Source of the DNA: Nostoc favosum CHAB5714
Lineage (GTDB): Bacteria; Cyanobacteriota; Cyanobacteriia; Cyanobacteriales; Nostocaceae
DNA length: 64,000 nt
Assembly: GCF_020829495.1 (NCBI RefSeq)
Contig: NZ_JAIVFQ010000001.1
Span: 124,001 to 188,000, forward strand
Direction: 5' to 3'
A model generated the notes under the pieces. It saw only the letters and a list, made by a program, of their open reading frames with translations, was not told the origin of the DNA and did no database searches. The translations under genes and the position numbers were made by a program. Shown here one piece after another: positions 16,978 through 26,526 of this stretch. Within the stretch, counting starts at the first letter, position 1; each line of letters starts with the position of its first letter.

Positions 16978-18090
16978 TTAATTAATGGTCTTCTTATCAT
17001 CTGGTTTTTTTGTAATAAGCGTAGGATCATCAGGTTGTGGTTCGTCAGTGTCACCTTGAAGAATACCATCTTGAGTCCCTAAACCAAACTGCCCTTGCTC
17101 AACCCACTCATTCTTCAGTAATGACCACCAGTCAGTAGCTAAACCCTCTAACACATACTTATAGGGTAGCCAACCATAACCATCTTTACCCCAATCTTCA
17201 CCCCAACAGTTTCTAATTCGGAAAGCTCCTGTAGTAAAGCTTTTTTCAGTAGGATGCTCAATTAGCATATCATCCTTATAACCAACGGCAACAACTGCAT
17301 GACCACCCAGCATCTTTTCGCCTATAGTAGGATAAGGAATTTTTCCTGTTTTTACAGTTTTCTTATTAAAAAGAGAACTATAAGTTGTAAACCCAAACAT
17401 GGCAGGAAAGCCAGCAACTAAAAAAGCTTTGATTTGAACTAATGCTTGTTTTTTTGAAAGTTGAGGTAAGTCAAGCCTAAAATACTGAAGTGCTTGATAA
17501 TTCTGGGCATAGGCATAGCAAAAAGCAGGTGGTTCTTCGTCAAAATTCTCAATTTCATAAGGCCAATATTCCTCTGGAGGTATGCCAAAAAGTGCCATTG
17601 CTTTCATTGTGAAGCGGGTCGATGCTCCAGTGTCTCCAGTTAAGTGCATCAATTTTCGTGCAACTTTGTAGAGAAAGAGGCTGGAGACATCTATATCTTC
17701 GCCCATTATCTTTCTTTGAAAATATTCTACTAAGGCAACGCCAGCTATTGCTGTGCATGACTTGAGGTTTCCTTGCTGCTCAATTGGAGAACACCATTGC
17801 CGCAAATCGACATGGGAAGGTAAATGTATATTTATTGGATATTGCAAACTTGCCGAACTTTGGTCTGTTGGTTCTTTGAAAGGTAAGAGCAGCCTAGTTT
17901 GCTTTTTATCTTCCCTCCCGTTCTTTTGAACCCCTGTCCCGTTCTCTATTTGTAACTTGCAATCATTTACTAAAGTTGCTTTTTCGAGTCTAATTCCTTC
18001 TATGTTCTTAGAGTCTTTGATTATCTTCTCTAGGCAATAGTCTCTAAAATCTGGACGATCTGGCAACCAACCCATTCTAAAGTTCGGCAT
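16978..18090 (-). CDS. Papain-like (C1A) cysteine protease
   Basis: A 370-residue protein with a papain fold: DLRQWCSPIEQQGNLKSCTA contains the oxyanion Gln and catalytic Cys112, GGHAVVAVGY contains His264, and RIRNCWGEDWGKDGYGWLPY contains the Asn. The usual CGSCWAF around the cysteine is LKSCTAIAG, as in many bacterial homologues. The N-terminus GWLPDRPDFRDY is typical of prokaryotic members. No signal peptide, so probably cytosolic. It converges on the caspase-STAND gene (82 bp between stops), and its C-terminal ~30 residues are Asp/Pro/Lys rich and probably disordered. Confidence 0.9.
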   Translation of the reverse strand: MPNFRMGWLPDRPDFRDYCLEKIIKDSKNIEGIRLEKATLVNDCKLQIENGTGVQKNGREDKKQTRLLLPFKEPTDQSSASLQYPINIHLPSHVDLRQWCSPIEQQGNLKSCTAIAGVALVEYFQRKIMGEDIDVSSLFLYKVARKLMHLTGDTGASTRFTMKAMALFGIPPEEYWPYEIENFDEEPPAFCYAYAQNYQALQYFRLDLPQLSKKQALVQIKAFLVAGFPAMFGFTTYSSLFNKKTVKTGKIPYPTIGEKMLGGHAVVAVGYKDDMLIEHPTEKSFTTGAFRIRNCWGEDWGKDGYGWLPYKYVLEGLATDWWSLLKNEWVEQGQFGLGTQDGILQGDTDEPQPDDPTLITKKPDDKKTIN

Positions 18091-18494
18091 ATATCTGTTA
18101 CCCTGTTTAAAATATCTTAAGGAAGTTACCTTAATATGTGGCTTTTAGCTGACTGTAAGTGAATACACTATAAAAATAATGTTTTACGGATTACACATAT
18201 AACTTTTTTAGATTTATTTTTATAACGAGGTTTGTCACAGACTACTTACCTCTCCCCTTGCAAGCTGTCTCTCACAGATATAAAATCCTACGCGAGGGCG
18301 GTGTAGGCAAAACTTCCTATATTTTTTACCTAAATTAATACAAATGTTCTATTTTTCTCCTTATCAGCCCCACTATCCATCATTAGTAGCATTCTGTAAA
18401 ATTCATAAGAGAGAATATTTGATCCCCCCTTACCTGTGGTGGCAGACAGTCCTAAACTGAAGATGAGAGTTGAAAGGCAGTCGGGAGAAATTTT
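18091..18494. other. Intergenic region upstream of glgC
   Basis: This 404-bp stretch separates the divergent papain-like and glgC genes. It is AT-rich and I found no tandem repeat, MITE or obvious hairpin. It must hold both promoters. A GGGAGA ribosome-binding-like sequence precedes the glgC start. Confidence 0.5.
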
Positions 18495-19784
18495 GTGAAA
18501 AAAGTATTATCAATCATTCTTGGTGGTGGCGCGGGTACTCGACTTTACCCACTAACCAAACTCCGTGCTAAACCAGCAGTACCAGTAGCGGGGAAGTACC
18601 GCCTAATCGATATCCCTGTCAGTAACTGCATCAATTCCGAAATATTCAAAATCTACGTCCTGACACAATTCAACTCAGCTTCCCTGAATCGTCACATCGC
18701 CCGTACCTACAACTTTACTGGCTTCAATGAAGGCTTTGTGGAAGTGCTAGCGGCACAACAAACACCAGAAAACCCTAACTGGTTCCAAGGTACAGCCGAT
18801 GCTGTGCGTCAGTATCTATGGTTAATGGAAGAATGGGATGTAGAAGAATATCTAATTCTCTCAGGCGATCACCTCTACCGCATGGATTACCGCGAGTTTA
18901 TCCAGCGCCATAGGGAAACGGGGGCTGATATTACTCTTTCAGTCATCCCCATTGATGAGCGCCGCGCCTCAGATTTTGGTTTAATGAAAATTGACGATTC
19001 TGGTAGAGTAATCGATTTTAGCGAAAAACCAAAAGGTGAAGCGTTAATCCAAATGCGCGTTGATACAAGCGTACTGGGATTAACAAATGAACTTGCCCAG
19101 CAACAGCCTTACATCGCCTCAATGGGGATTTATGTCTTTAAAAAAGAGGTTTTGTTCAAGTTGTTGAGAGAAGGTATAGAAAGGACTGATTTCGGCAAAG
19201 AAATTATTCCTGATGCCTCTAAAGATTACAACGTTCAAGCTTACCTTTTTGATGATTACTGGGAAGATATTGGGACAATCGAGGCATTTTATCATGCAAA
19301 CTTAGCACTGACTCAGCAGCCCCAGCCACCTTTTAGTTTCTACGATGAAAAAGCACCAATTTATACCCGCGCTCGTTACTTACCTCCGACTAAACTTTTA
19401 GATTGCCATATCACAGAATCAATTATCGGCGAAGGTTGCATTTTGAAAAATTGCCGCATCCAACATTCAGTTTTGGGAGTGCGATCGCGAATTGAATCTG
19501 GCTGCCTCATTGAAGAATCTTTGCTCATGGGTGCAGATTTTTACCAAGCTTCTGTAGAACGCCAATCCAACGTAGAACAAGGTGACATTCCTGTAGGTAT
19601 TGGTGCTGACTCGATTATTCGCGGTGCCATCATCGATAAAAACGCCAGTATCGGTCATGATGTCAAAATTATCAATAAAGATAACGTGCAAGAAGCTGAC
19701 CGCGAAAGTCAAGGTTTCTACATCCGCAGTGGCATCGTCGTTGTGCTGAAAAATGCTGTAATTCCTGATGGAACGATTATTTAA
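18495..19784 (+). CDS. glgC: Glucose-1-phosphate adenylyltransferase (ADP-glucose pyrophosphorylase)
   Basis: A 429-residue enzyme making ADP-glucose from glucose-1-phosphate and ATP, the committed step of glycogen synthesis. The N-terminus [20 protein letters not shown] is the nucleotide-binding loop, [10 protein letters not shown] and [11 protein letters not shown] are conserved, and the C-terminal left-handed beta-helix ends [16 protein letters not shown] as in all cyanobacterial GlgC. Translation starts at GTG (18495), with AGTCGGGAGAAA upstream. Length is exactly that of the family. Activity is known to be controlled by 3-phosphoglycerate and phosphate. Confidence 0.97.
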   Translation: MKKVLSIILGGGAGTRLYPLTKLRAKPAVPVAGKYRLIDIPVSNCINSEIFKIYVLTQFNSASLNRHIARTYNFTGFNEGFVEVLAAQQTPENPNWFQGTADAVRQYLWLMEEWDVEEYLILSGDHLYRMDYREFIQRHRETGADITLSVIPIDERRASDFGLMKIDDSGRVIDFSEKPKGEALIQMRVDTSVLGLTNELAQQQPYIASMGIYVFKKEVLFKLLREGIERTDFGKEIIPDASKDYNVQAYLFDDYWEDIGTIEAFYHANLALTQQPQPPFSFYDEKAPIYTRARYLPPTKLLDCHITESIIGEGCILKNCRIQHSVLGVRSRIESGCLIEESLLMGADFYQASVERQSNVEQGDIPVGIGADSIIRGAIIDKNASIGHDVKIINKDNVQEADRESQGFYIRSGIVVVLKNAVIPDGTII

Positions 19785-19797
19785 TAGTTAGGAGTAG

Positions 19798-19975
19798 AGA
19801 GACGCGATTAATCGCGTCTGTACAGGAATTAGGAGTAGAGACGCGATTAATCGCGTCTGTACAGGAATTAGGAGTAGAGACGCGATTAATCGCGTCTGTA
19901 CAGGAATTAGGAGACGCGATTAATCGCGTCTGTACAGGAATTAGGAGACGCGATTAATCGCGTCTGTACAGGAGC
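19798..19975. repeat. Five tandem palindromes after glgC
   Basis: The perfect 20-bp palindrome AGACGCGATTAATCGCGTCT occurs five times, joined by TGTACAGGAATTAGGAG-type linkers of 13-18 bp. It begins 13 bp after the glgC stop, so the first copy could end glgC transcription. The same palindrome occurs inside the debranching-enzyme gene (24292-24311), and a variant occurs in the gene at 55081-55569. Confidence 0.92.
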
Positions 19976-19984
19976 TATGAGTTA

Positions 19985-20554
19985 ATGACTAAAAATTATG
20001 ATTACTCCTCACTCCTGACTTTTAATTCCTCACTCCTAACTTCTCACTCCTCACTTTTTTTGTTGATTGGTCTTCCAGGTAGCGGTAAGTCAACTTTCGC
20101 TAAACAATTACTGACGGAATGCCCCCAGATGCCACTGATTTCTACGGATGGCATCCGGGGGCAACTCTTCGGTTCCCAAGCCATTCAGGGGCCGTGGCTG
20201 GTGATTTGGCAAGAAGTAAGACGGCAATTTCAGCAAGCTATTTCTACAAATAATACAGCTATTTTCGATGCTACCAATGCCCAGCGCCGCCATCGCCGTG
20301 AAGTTATTGCTTTAGCCCGTGACTTGGGCTTTACCCACATTACGGGAATTTGGGTGGATACGCCAGTGTGGCTGTGTTTAGCACGTAATAAAAGGCGATC
20401 GCGTCAGGTTCCTGAAGAAATTATCTTGCGGATGCACCGTCAACTCCGGGATGCTCCCCCAAGCCTGGAAGAGGGACTAGACAGCCTGATCCGCTTATCA
20501 GAAAAATCGGAGTACGGAAATTGCGATCGCTTGTTGAGCGAGAACCACACTTGA
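19985..20554 (+). CDS. P-loop kinase-like ATP-binding protein
   Basis: A 189-residue AAA/zeta-toxin/kinase-like P-loop protein with Walker A GLPGSGKST near residue 29, DGIRGQLFGSQ, and DATNAQRRHRREVIALA, resembling predicted small-molecule or polynucleotide kinases. The first ~24 residues (SSLLTFNSSLLTSHSSL) are translated from a CTCACTCCT-type repeat string, so this extension may be recent, or the real start may be a TTG just before LLIGLPG (near 20060). The N-terminal fold begins at LFLLIGLPG either way. Substrate unknown. Confidence 0.75.
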   Translation: MTKNYDYSSLLTFNSSLLTSHSSLFLLIGLPGSGKSTFAKQLLTECPQMPLISTDGIRGQLFGSQAIQGPWLVIWQEVRRQFQQAISTNNTAIFDATNAQRRHRREVIALARDLGFTHITGIWVDTPVWLCLARNKRRSRQVPEEIILRMHRQLRDAPPSLEEGLDSLIRLSEKSEYGNCDRLLSENHT

Positions 20555-20671
20555 ATTTCTATATTCTTTGTTAATTTAAAGTCAGATTCTCTTTGCTTGG
20601 CACTATACCGGGCAAATTAACATCTCTTATCTTAAAAAAACATAACAGGAATTTCTATAGGAGGCTGGTAG

Positions 20672-21709
20672 ATGGCTGCAACCGACTTCAAAGACTATTA
20701 CGCAATTTTGGGAGTTAGTAAGACTGCCACTCAAGAGGAGATTAAGCAAGCCTTTCGTAAACTAGCCCGCAAATATCACCCTGATGTCAACCCAAATAAC
20801 AAACAGGCAGAAGCACGCTTCAAAGAAGTTAGCGAAGCCTACGAAGTTGTGTCAGACCCAGATAAACGCAAAAAATACGACCAATTCGGTCAATATTGGA
20901 AACAAGCTGGTGAAGGTTTCTCATCTGGCGGCACTGGTGTTGATATGGGTGGCTTTGACTTCAGTCAATACGGAAATTTTGATGAGTTCATTAATGAGTT
21001 GCTAGGACGCTTTGGTGGGGCTACTCCTCGCGGTGGGCGACAAAATTACTCACAACAAACTAATTACTCAAATAACTCACAAAATTACTCTTACCGCAGT
21101 TCTACAGGTGCGACGAGTGGTTTTAGCGGCAACTTTAACGATTATGGGTTTGGTGATACAGGTGCAGGTACTTCCCAGGATAGTGAAGCTGCGATCGCTC
21201 TAACTTTTGCTGAAGCATTTAACGGTGTGCAAAAGCGCTTCAGTTTAGGTAACGAAACAATTGATGTTCGTATCCCATCTGGGGCTAAACCTGGTACTCG
21301 CCTGCGCGTGCGGGGCAAAGGTCAAATCAACCCGATGACTCAGCAACGAGGGGATTTATACTTAAAAGTCGAATTTCAGCCGCACTCGTTCTTCCAAATG
21401 GAAGGCGATAACTTGGTGTGCGAAGTGCCAATCACGCCAGATGAAGCTACCTTGGGAGCATCTATTGATGTACCCACTCCCGATGGTTTAGTTAATGTCA
21501 AGCTACCAGCAGGAGTGCGTTCTGGTCAATCGCTGCGTTTACGTGGCAAAGGTTGGCCCCTCGCTAAGGGTGGACGTGGCGATCAGCTGGTGAAGGTAGC
21601 GATCGCACCACCAAAAGACCTCAGCCAGCAAGAGCGGGAATATTATGAAAAAATCCGGGCTATACGTACTTATAATCCCCGCAGTCATTTACAGCAAGTC
21701 AAGCTGTAA
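20672..21709 (+). CDS. J-domain co-chaperone (DnaJ C-terminal type, no zinc finger)
   Basis: A 345-residue protein: J domain at about 8-75 with the HPD motif in [10 protein letters not shown], a Gly/Phe/Asn/Ser-rich linker (about 85-175), then the DnaJ C-terminal substrate-binding domains from [19 protein letters not shown] to the end. The cysteine-rich zinc-finger domain is absent, so it is a CbpA-like class B protein that delivers clients to DnaK. A strong AGGAGG lies 7 nt before the ATG. A good terminator follows at 21721. Confidence 0.92.
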   Translation: MAATDFKDYYAILGVSKTATQEEIKQAFRKLARKYHPDVNPNNKQAEARFKEVSEAYEVVSDPDKRKKYDQFGQYWKQAGEGFSSGGTGVDMGGFDFSQYGNFDEFINELLGRFGGATPRGGRQNYSQQTNYSNNSQNYSYRSSTGATSGFSGNFNDYGFGDTGAGTSQDSEAAIALTFAEAFNGVQKRFSLGNETIDVRIPSGAKPGTRLRVRGKGQINPMTQQRGDLYLKVEFQPHSFFQMEGDNLVCEVPITPDEATLGASIDVPTPDGLVNVKLPAGVRSGQSLRLRGKGWPLAKGGRGDQLVKVAIAPPKDLSQQEREYYEKIRAIRTYNPRSHLQQVKL

Positions 21710-21720
21710 AAATTTTGGAT

Positions 21721-21750
21721 TTTAGAGACGTGCAGCTGCGCGTCTCTAAA
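21721..21750. terminator. Bidirectional terminator between convergent genes
   Basis: TTTAGAGACG/CGTCTCTAAA forms a perfect 10-bp stem around a loop that is itself partly palindromic (GCAGCTGC). T-rich and A-rich edges suit termination from both sides: the J-protein gene on plus and the GST relic on minus. Confidence 0.75.
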
Positions 21751-21766
21751 TTAATTAGGTATGAAT

Positions 21767-22422
21767 TTACTGTGCCATTCTCGCCAGCACGATGGACTTC
21801 AAGTCTTCTATTGCCTCCGGAGTAGTCTCGGTAGCTTGCCACGTTGGACGTGCAACTAAGCGATCGTTCCAAGCACTTAGTTTTGGATAATCATTTAAGG
21901 AAACGCCTACACTTGGCAGCACACTTACTACGGTTCCAGCCACAACTTCGGCAAGAGTGAGGTTGTGACTAGCAAAATAAGGGCGATCGTCTAATAAATT
22001 TTCAAAAAACTTCAGCACTATAGTAATTTTTTGCTGTGCCTTCTCGATTTTTTCTGGATCTCCTCCAGGCAAGCCGAGAAATTGAGGTAGAAAGGTGGTG
22101 GTTGCTGGCAAAAGTCATTTACAGTTACTAGTTGTACCATGCGGGCGATCGCTAAATCCTTGGCATCTTTAGGCAACATCGCAGGTGTGGGATATTTTGC
22201 CTCTAAATAGTCCAAAATTGCCAAAGATTCCATTACATTAAAGCCATCATCCACCAAAGCTGGAATGTGATGGAAGGAACTAATTGCCAAAAACTCTGGT
22301 TTAAACTGCTCTCTATCCAGTTTTATCTCTACTAATTCAAACTCAAGTCCTTTTTCCAGCAGAGTAATCCAGACGCGGCGGGAGTTAGGAGATATCGGCG
22401 AATGATAAAGGGTCAGCACCAT
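21767..22422 (-). pseudogene. Glutathione S-transferase gene with a frameshift
   Basis: The N-terminal half (from 22422) is a thioredoxin-fold GST domain: LTLYHSPISPNSRRVWITLL, HHIPALVDDGFNVMESLAIL. After the codons for QLVTVND the reading frame breaks. The other half continues in a different frame from about 22111 (PATTTFLPQFLGLPGGDPEK, ending DLKSIVLARMAQ) and is the normal helical C-terminal domain. A single missing base near 22110 accounts for both. Together they give a full-length GST of about 217 residues. It is either a recent pseudogene or a sequencing error. Confidence 0.85.
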
Positions 22423-22474
22423 AAAACCTCACAATTTTATGAGTAGGGTGGGCATTGCCATTTACACATTACAC

Positions 22475-23011
22475 TCAATTGAATTGTTTTAACAAAGTCT
22501 CAACGCTAGCATTGTGATCCAAAAAAGAAAATAAATGCCAGTAGCAAAGTTTCCCTTCTTTATCTAATACGAACTGTGCTGGCAAAGGCGCTCCCAGTGC
22601 TTGTCCTACTTGGTAGTTACGAAACACTCGACAACTGGGATCACTTAGCAAGGGCATTTGTAAGCCTAAATCCCTCACAACTATTTGACTCTGCCGTTCA
22701 TCGGTACTAGTAATCATTAAAACTTCTATACCGCGATTTTTAAACTGCTCATAGTTTTCATTTAAAGCTTTGATGTCAGGAAAACAAAAAGGGCAATATT
22801 GTTTTTCAGTAAAGATGCGAGTAAAGGCGAGTAACACCGGTTGCTTGCCTTTATAATCAGACAATTTTACTAAAGTTCCGTTGGTAATATCTGGCAGTTT
22901 AAAATCTGGCGTTCCTACTCCCAACCTGAGTTTATTTGTCGCTGGAACTGGTAAAAAATTGCGGAAGAATCGCTCATTTAATAAGCCACTAAAATCAGTT
23001 GAACTAAGCAT
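22475..23011 (-). CDS. Peroxiredoxin-like (AhpC/TSA) family protein
   Basis: A 178-residue thioredoxin-fold protein. GTPDFKLPDITNG at about 33-45 and KQYCPFCFPDIKAL at about 70-83 mark an AhpC/TSA-like domain, with Cys73 and Cys76 in a CPFC pair rather than the classic PxxxTxxC site. LSDPSCRVFRNYQVGQALG and QFVLDKEGKL are the later conserved parts. It probably reduces peroxides or disulphides. It is in the same direction as the 2-Cys peroxiredoxin, with an inverted repeat between them. Confidence 0.8.
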   Translation of the reverse strand: MLSSTDFSGLLNERFFRNFLPVPATNKLRLGVGTPDFKLPDITNGTLVKLSDYKGKQPVLLAFTRIFTEKQYCPFCFPDIKALNENYEQFKNRGIEVLMITSTDERQSQIVVRDLGLQMPLLSDPSCRVFRNYQVGQALGAPLPAQFVLDKEGKLCYWHLFSFLDHNASVETLLKQFN

Positions 23012-23047
23012 ATTTTTATCCCTGATTATTTAATACTATTTTATGAA

Positions 23048-23111
23048 AAAACCACAGATAGATACCGAGGTTGACATTGTTTAATGTGTATCTCTGTTTA
23101 TCTGTGGTTTT
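23048..23111 (-). terminator. Inverted repeat between the two peroxiredoxin genes
   Basis: AAAACCACAGATA (23048-23060) and TATCTGTGGTTTT (23099-23111) are a perfect 13-bp inverted pair around 38 bp, ending in T-rich sequence on both strands. It lies 48 bp after the 2-Cys peroxiredoxin stop, so it probably terminates that transcript and separates the two genes. Confidence 0.65.
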
Positions 23112-23159
23112 CGTTGATTTCAACTCCAACAGGATGGATTAGATCCTAGCTAGCGAAAT

Positions 23160-23771
23160 TTAGACAGCAGAGAAGTAGACTTTAGACTTCACTGGGTCAG
23201 GAACCATTGTTTGATCGCCAGGTTGCCAACCAGCTGGGCAAACTTCGTCGGGGTGAGACTGAACATACTGAATTGCTTGCAGTGTCCGCAGGGTTTCATC
23301 AACGCTGCGACCAAAAGCTAGATTGTTGATGGTGGCGTGCTGTATGATACCATCTTTATCTATGAGGAACAGACCACGCAAGGCAATGCCAGCTGCTGGA
23401 TCAAGAACGTTGTAAGCGGCGCTAATCTCTTTTTTGATGTCGGAGACTAGAGGATAATTCAGGTCGCCGACGCCACCAGACTTACGATCTGTTTGAATCC
23501 AAGCGAGGTGGGAGAATTCACTATCAACAGAAGCCCCAAGGACTTCAGTATTGATTTTCTTAAATTCTTCGTAGCGATCGCTAAATGCTGTGATTTCAGT
23601 GGGACAAACAAAGGTAAAGTCTAGTGGGTAGAAAAACAGGACGACATACTTACCGCGATAATCGGAAAGTTTGATTGTCTTAAATTCCTGATCTACCACA
23701 GCCGTTGCTGTGAAATCGGGAGCTTGTTGACCAACGCGGAGGCTTCCTTCGGTTCCGTAAGTAAGGGACAT
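23160..23771 (-). CDS. 2-Cys peroxiredoxin
   Basis: A 203-residue typical 2-Cys peroxiredoxin that reduces H2O2 and alkyl peroxides with thioredoxin as electron donor. The peroxidatic Cys56 is in [13 protein letters not shown] and the resolving Cys178 in [23 protein letters not shown] and [12 protein letters not shown] are conserved. Length and both cysteines are normal. An AAGGAGAAT ribosome-binding site lies before the ATG on the minus strand. It is divergent from the debranching-enzyme gene. Confidence 0.95.
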   Translation of the reverse strand: MSLTYGTEGSLRVGQQAPDFTATAVVDQEFKTIKLSDYRGKYVVLFFYPLDFTFVCPTEITAFSDRYEEFKKINTEVLGASVDSEFSHLAWIQTDRKSGGVGDLNYPLVSDIKKEISAAYNVLDPAAGIALRGLFLIDKDGIIQHATINNLAFGRSVDETLRTLQAIQYVQSHPDEVCPAGWQPGDQTMVPDPVKSKVYFSAV

Positions 23772-23902
23772 TAACCTAATTCTCCTTTATCGGTTTAGTA
23801 GCGTTGGAATTCGGGTCAAGTAAAACTCACCCATCCACGCTCTCACAGTTTAATTACGATCTGTTACGACTATATCATACTCATAACGATTTTGAGTAGC
23901 AA

Positions 23903-26080
23903 ATGCTTGATTTAGATACAAGAGAATGGTTGCTTACCAATGGCTTAGGAAGTTTTGCCAGTGGTACAGTTTCGGATGTCCGCACGCGTACTTATCACGG
24001 TTGGCTATTTGCCGCTACAAAGCCTCCTTCTGAGCGGACTCTGCTGTTTTCGCATCTAGAAGCTAGCTTGGAAGTATTAGGGAACGTTGTGGCACTGGGG
24101 ACGAATTTTTGGGGTAACGGTCAGATTGAGCCGACAGGCTACGAATTGCTACGCTGCTTTGATATTAACCCAGTTCCAAAATGGATTTGGGGTCAAGATA
24201 ACTGGCAGTTAACCAGACAATTGGTGATGCCTTATGGTTGGGAAGGGAGTAGGGAATGGGGAGTAGGGAGTAGGGAAGAGAATCATAGTACAGACGCGAT
24301 TAATCGCGTCTCTCCCCACTCCCAATTTTGCCATCGAACTTTGATCCAATATCGTTATGAGGGAAGTCATACAGCGATTTTACGGCTGCGACTGCTAATA
24401 GCAGAACGTGACTTTCACCACCAGCAAACTGCTAGTCCAAGATTACAGTTCTTACAATTGCTTGGGGAACAGCAAGTCTGTCTGCAAGCAAAAAATTCTG
24501 GGCATTTAGGTATACCTTGGCACTTACGCTGGACACAAGGAATATATCAAACAGATGCAGTTTGGTATTGGAATTATGGATTCCCTGAGGAGAGAAAACG
24601 GGGATTAGGCGACAAGGAAGACCTCTACAGTCCTGGTTACTTGGTAGTCACACTGCAACCAGGAGATACAGTTACTCTAGAAGCACGAGTAGGTTTTCCC
24701 GACCCGATGCCAGGTGTTCTTACCTCTGAAACCTTTGCAGAAGCCGTGAAGGCAGAGCAAAAACGGCTCTCACAGATTTTTGGATGGAGAGAGGGAGGCA
24801 GAGGAGCAGCACTTCGGCTACGCTCAGTGACCGAGGGGCAGGAGAGCAGCACTTCGGCTACGCTCAGTGACCGGGGAGCAGGGGAGCAGGGGAATAATTA
24901 CGAATCTCAAATGCCCTATGCTCAATGCCCACTCAGCCAACAACTAATTAAAGCAAGTGATCAGTTTATCGTCTATCGAGCCTCAATTGCTGGCCCTACG
25001 GTAATTGCTGGTTATCACTGGTTTAATGACTGGGGACGCGACACATTAATCGCCTTACCAGGATTGGCACTAGTTCCACAACGCTTTGACTTAGCAAAAG
25101 GAGTATTGCGGACTTTTGGGCATTATTGTCGCCACGGTTTGATTCCTAATGCATTTCCTGATGTCAATGGAGAACCAATTTATAACAGTATTGATGCAGC
25201 GTTGTGGTGGATTGAAACTTTAGGACTTTATTTAGAAGCTACCCAAGACTGGGAATTTTTGGCGGAGCAATTTCCTATAGTACAGCAAATCTACAAAGCA
25301 TTTGTTGGTGGTACACATTTCGATATCCAGGTCGATGCTACCGATGGGCTAGTTAGTTGGGATGCTCCTGGTGTAGCCCTTACCTGGATGGATGTGGTAA
25401 TTGGGGCATACCCCGTCACTCCCCGTTACGGTAAGCCAGTGGAAATCAATGCACTGTGGTATTCAGCTTTATGTTGGCTGAGTCAGTGGGCAGAACGATT
25501 GAGCCAGCTTGAGTATCGTGAGCCAGTGCGTCTCACTAAGCAAGCACAGCGTTATGCTCAACAAGCACAACATGTGAAAACCTCGCTGCAAAAGTTCTGG
25601 AATCCTCAGATGGGTTATCTGTACGATACTATTGAACCGGACGATCGCCGGAATTTTCAAATTCGTCCCAATGCCGTTTTGGCGCTGTCGCTGCACCATT
25701 GCGCCTTTTCTAAACAGCAAGGCTGCCAAGTATTAGATTTGGCAACTGGCAGCTTACTTACCCCCTATGGGCTTCGCAGTCTTGATCCAGGAGATCCTGA
25801 ATATAAAGGCAGATATGAGGGTAATCAAGAGCAACGCGATCGCGCTTATCACCAAGGCACTGTTTGGGCTTGGCTAATTGGGCCATATATTCGGGCTTGG
25901 CAACGTTTTTATCCACAGCGATCGCTGCCTTTTGATTGGCAACCTCTGCTAGATCACTTCTTATTTGACGCTTGTCTTGGTTCTATTTCTGAGATTTTTG
26001 ATGGCGATGCACCTCATAAGCCCAGAGGAGCGATCGCTCAAGCTTGGTCAGTTGCTGAAGTAATCCGCCACATTAATTAA
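23903..26080 (+). CDS. Amylo-alpha-1,6-glucosidase (glycogen debranching enzyme)
   Basis: A 725-residue protein: N-terminal domain from WLLTNGLGSFASGTVSDVRT RTYHG to about 300, and a C-terminal (alpha/alpha)6 GH133-like domain from about 345, with YHWFNDWGRDTLIALPGL, GLIPNAFPDVNGEP, DATDGLVSWDAPG and YRDRAYHQGTVW-type motifs carrying the acidic catalytic residues. It removes alpha-1,6 branches of glycogen. Two repeat-derived in-frame inserts are visible: about residues 114-138 (SREWGVGSREENHSTDAINR, including a palindrome) and about 293-335 (GGRGAALRLRSVTEGQ, SSTSATLSDRGAGEQG). Both lie in the N-terminal half or linker. Confidence 0.92.
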   Translation: MLDLDTREWLLTNGLGSFASGTVSDVRTRTYHGWLFAATKPPSERTLLFSHLEASLEVLGNVVALGTNFWGNGQIEPTGYELLRCFDINPVPKWIWGQDNWQLTRQLVMPYGWEGSREWGVGSREENHSTDAINRVSPHSQFCHRTLIQYRYEGSHTAILRLRLLIAERDFHHQQTASPRLQFLQLLGEQQVCLQAKNSGHLGIPWHLRWTQGIYQTDAVWYWNYGFPEERKRGLGDKEDLYSPGYLVVTLQPGDTVTLEARVGFPDPMPGVLTSETFAEAVKAEQKRLSQIFGWREGGRGAALRLRSVTEGQESSTSATLSDRGAGEQGNNYESQMPYAQCPLSQQLIKASDQFIVYRASIAGPTVIAGYHWFNDWGRDTLIALPGLALVPQRFDLAKGVLRTFGHYCRHGLIPNAFPDVNGEPIYNSIDAALWWIETLGLYLEATQDWEFLAEQFPIVQQIYKAFVGGTHFDIQVDATDGLVSWDAPGVALTWMDVVIGAYPVTPRYGKPVEINALWYSALCWLSQWAERLSQLEYREPVRLTKQAQRYAQQAQHVKTSLQKFWNPQMGYLYDTIEPDDRRNFQIRPNAVLALSLHHCAFSKQQGCQVLDLATGSLLTPYGLRSLDPGDPEYKGRYEGNQEQRDRAYHQGTVWAWLIGPYIRAWQRFYPQRSLPFDWQPLLDHFLFDACLGSISEIFDGDAPHKPRGAIAQAWSVAEVIRHIN

Positions 26081-26084
26081 ATAG

Positions 26085-26343
26085 TGCTGAAAGGATTAGA
26101 AACAGAATTTTGGCAGGAGTTTAAACAATTACCATGAGTTACATTACCACAGGCGAGCGCATTGGCTACGAGCGATGGAAGGAGCAAGGACAACAGGAAC
26201 AAGCACAAACACTTGTACTACGACAGCTACAAAAACGGGTAGGAGAGTTACCACAACAGGTTCGAGAACAGATTCGGGGTCTCTCTCTAGAACAATTGGA
26301 AGCACTGGGTGAGGCTTTGTTAGATTTTAGTGCGATCGCTTAA
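26085..26343 (+). pseudogene. C-terminal relic of a Rpn-family nuclease (DUF4351)
   Basis: From 26134 a 69-codon frame reads YITTGERIGYERWKEQG, then LVLRQLQKRVGELPQQVREQ and ends LSLEQLEALGEALLDFSAIA, the DUF4351 tail of Rpn (recombination-promoting nuclease/putative transposase) proteins. Upstream, in another frame, VLKGLETEFWQEFKQLP also fits the same protein. The catalytic PD-(D/E)XK part is missing. It directly follows the debranching gene and is likely a decayed copy of this very mobile family. Confidence 0.65.
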
Positions 26344-26526
26344 ATCAGCGCTTAATTAAGCAGCGCCATTTTCTAAGCAACATCAAGCTACCACAGCCAA
26401 AAACAGTAAATATACTAGCTACTAACCAGTCTAGTGTCTCTTATGGTCATAAGGAGCAATGTCCGACCAAAAAACATTGGTATCTACATTGCTACTGACA
26501 TCTGCCAAAAGGGAAAACACAGCAAT

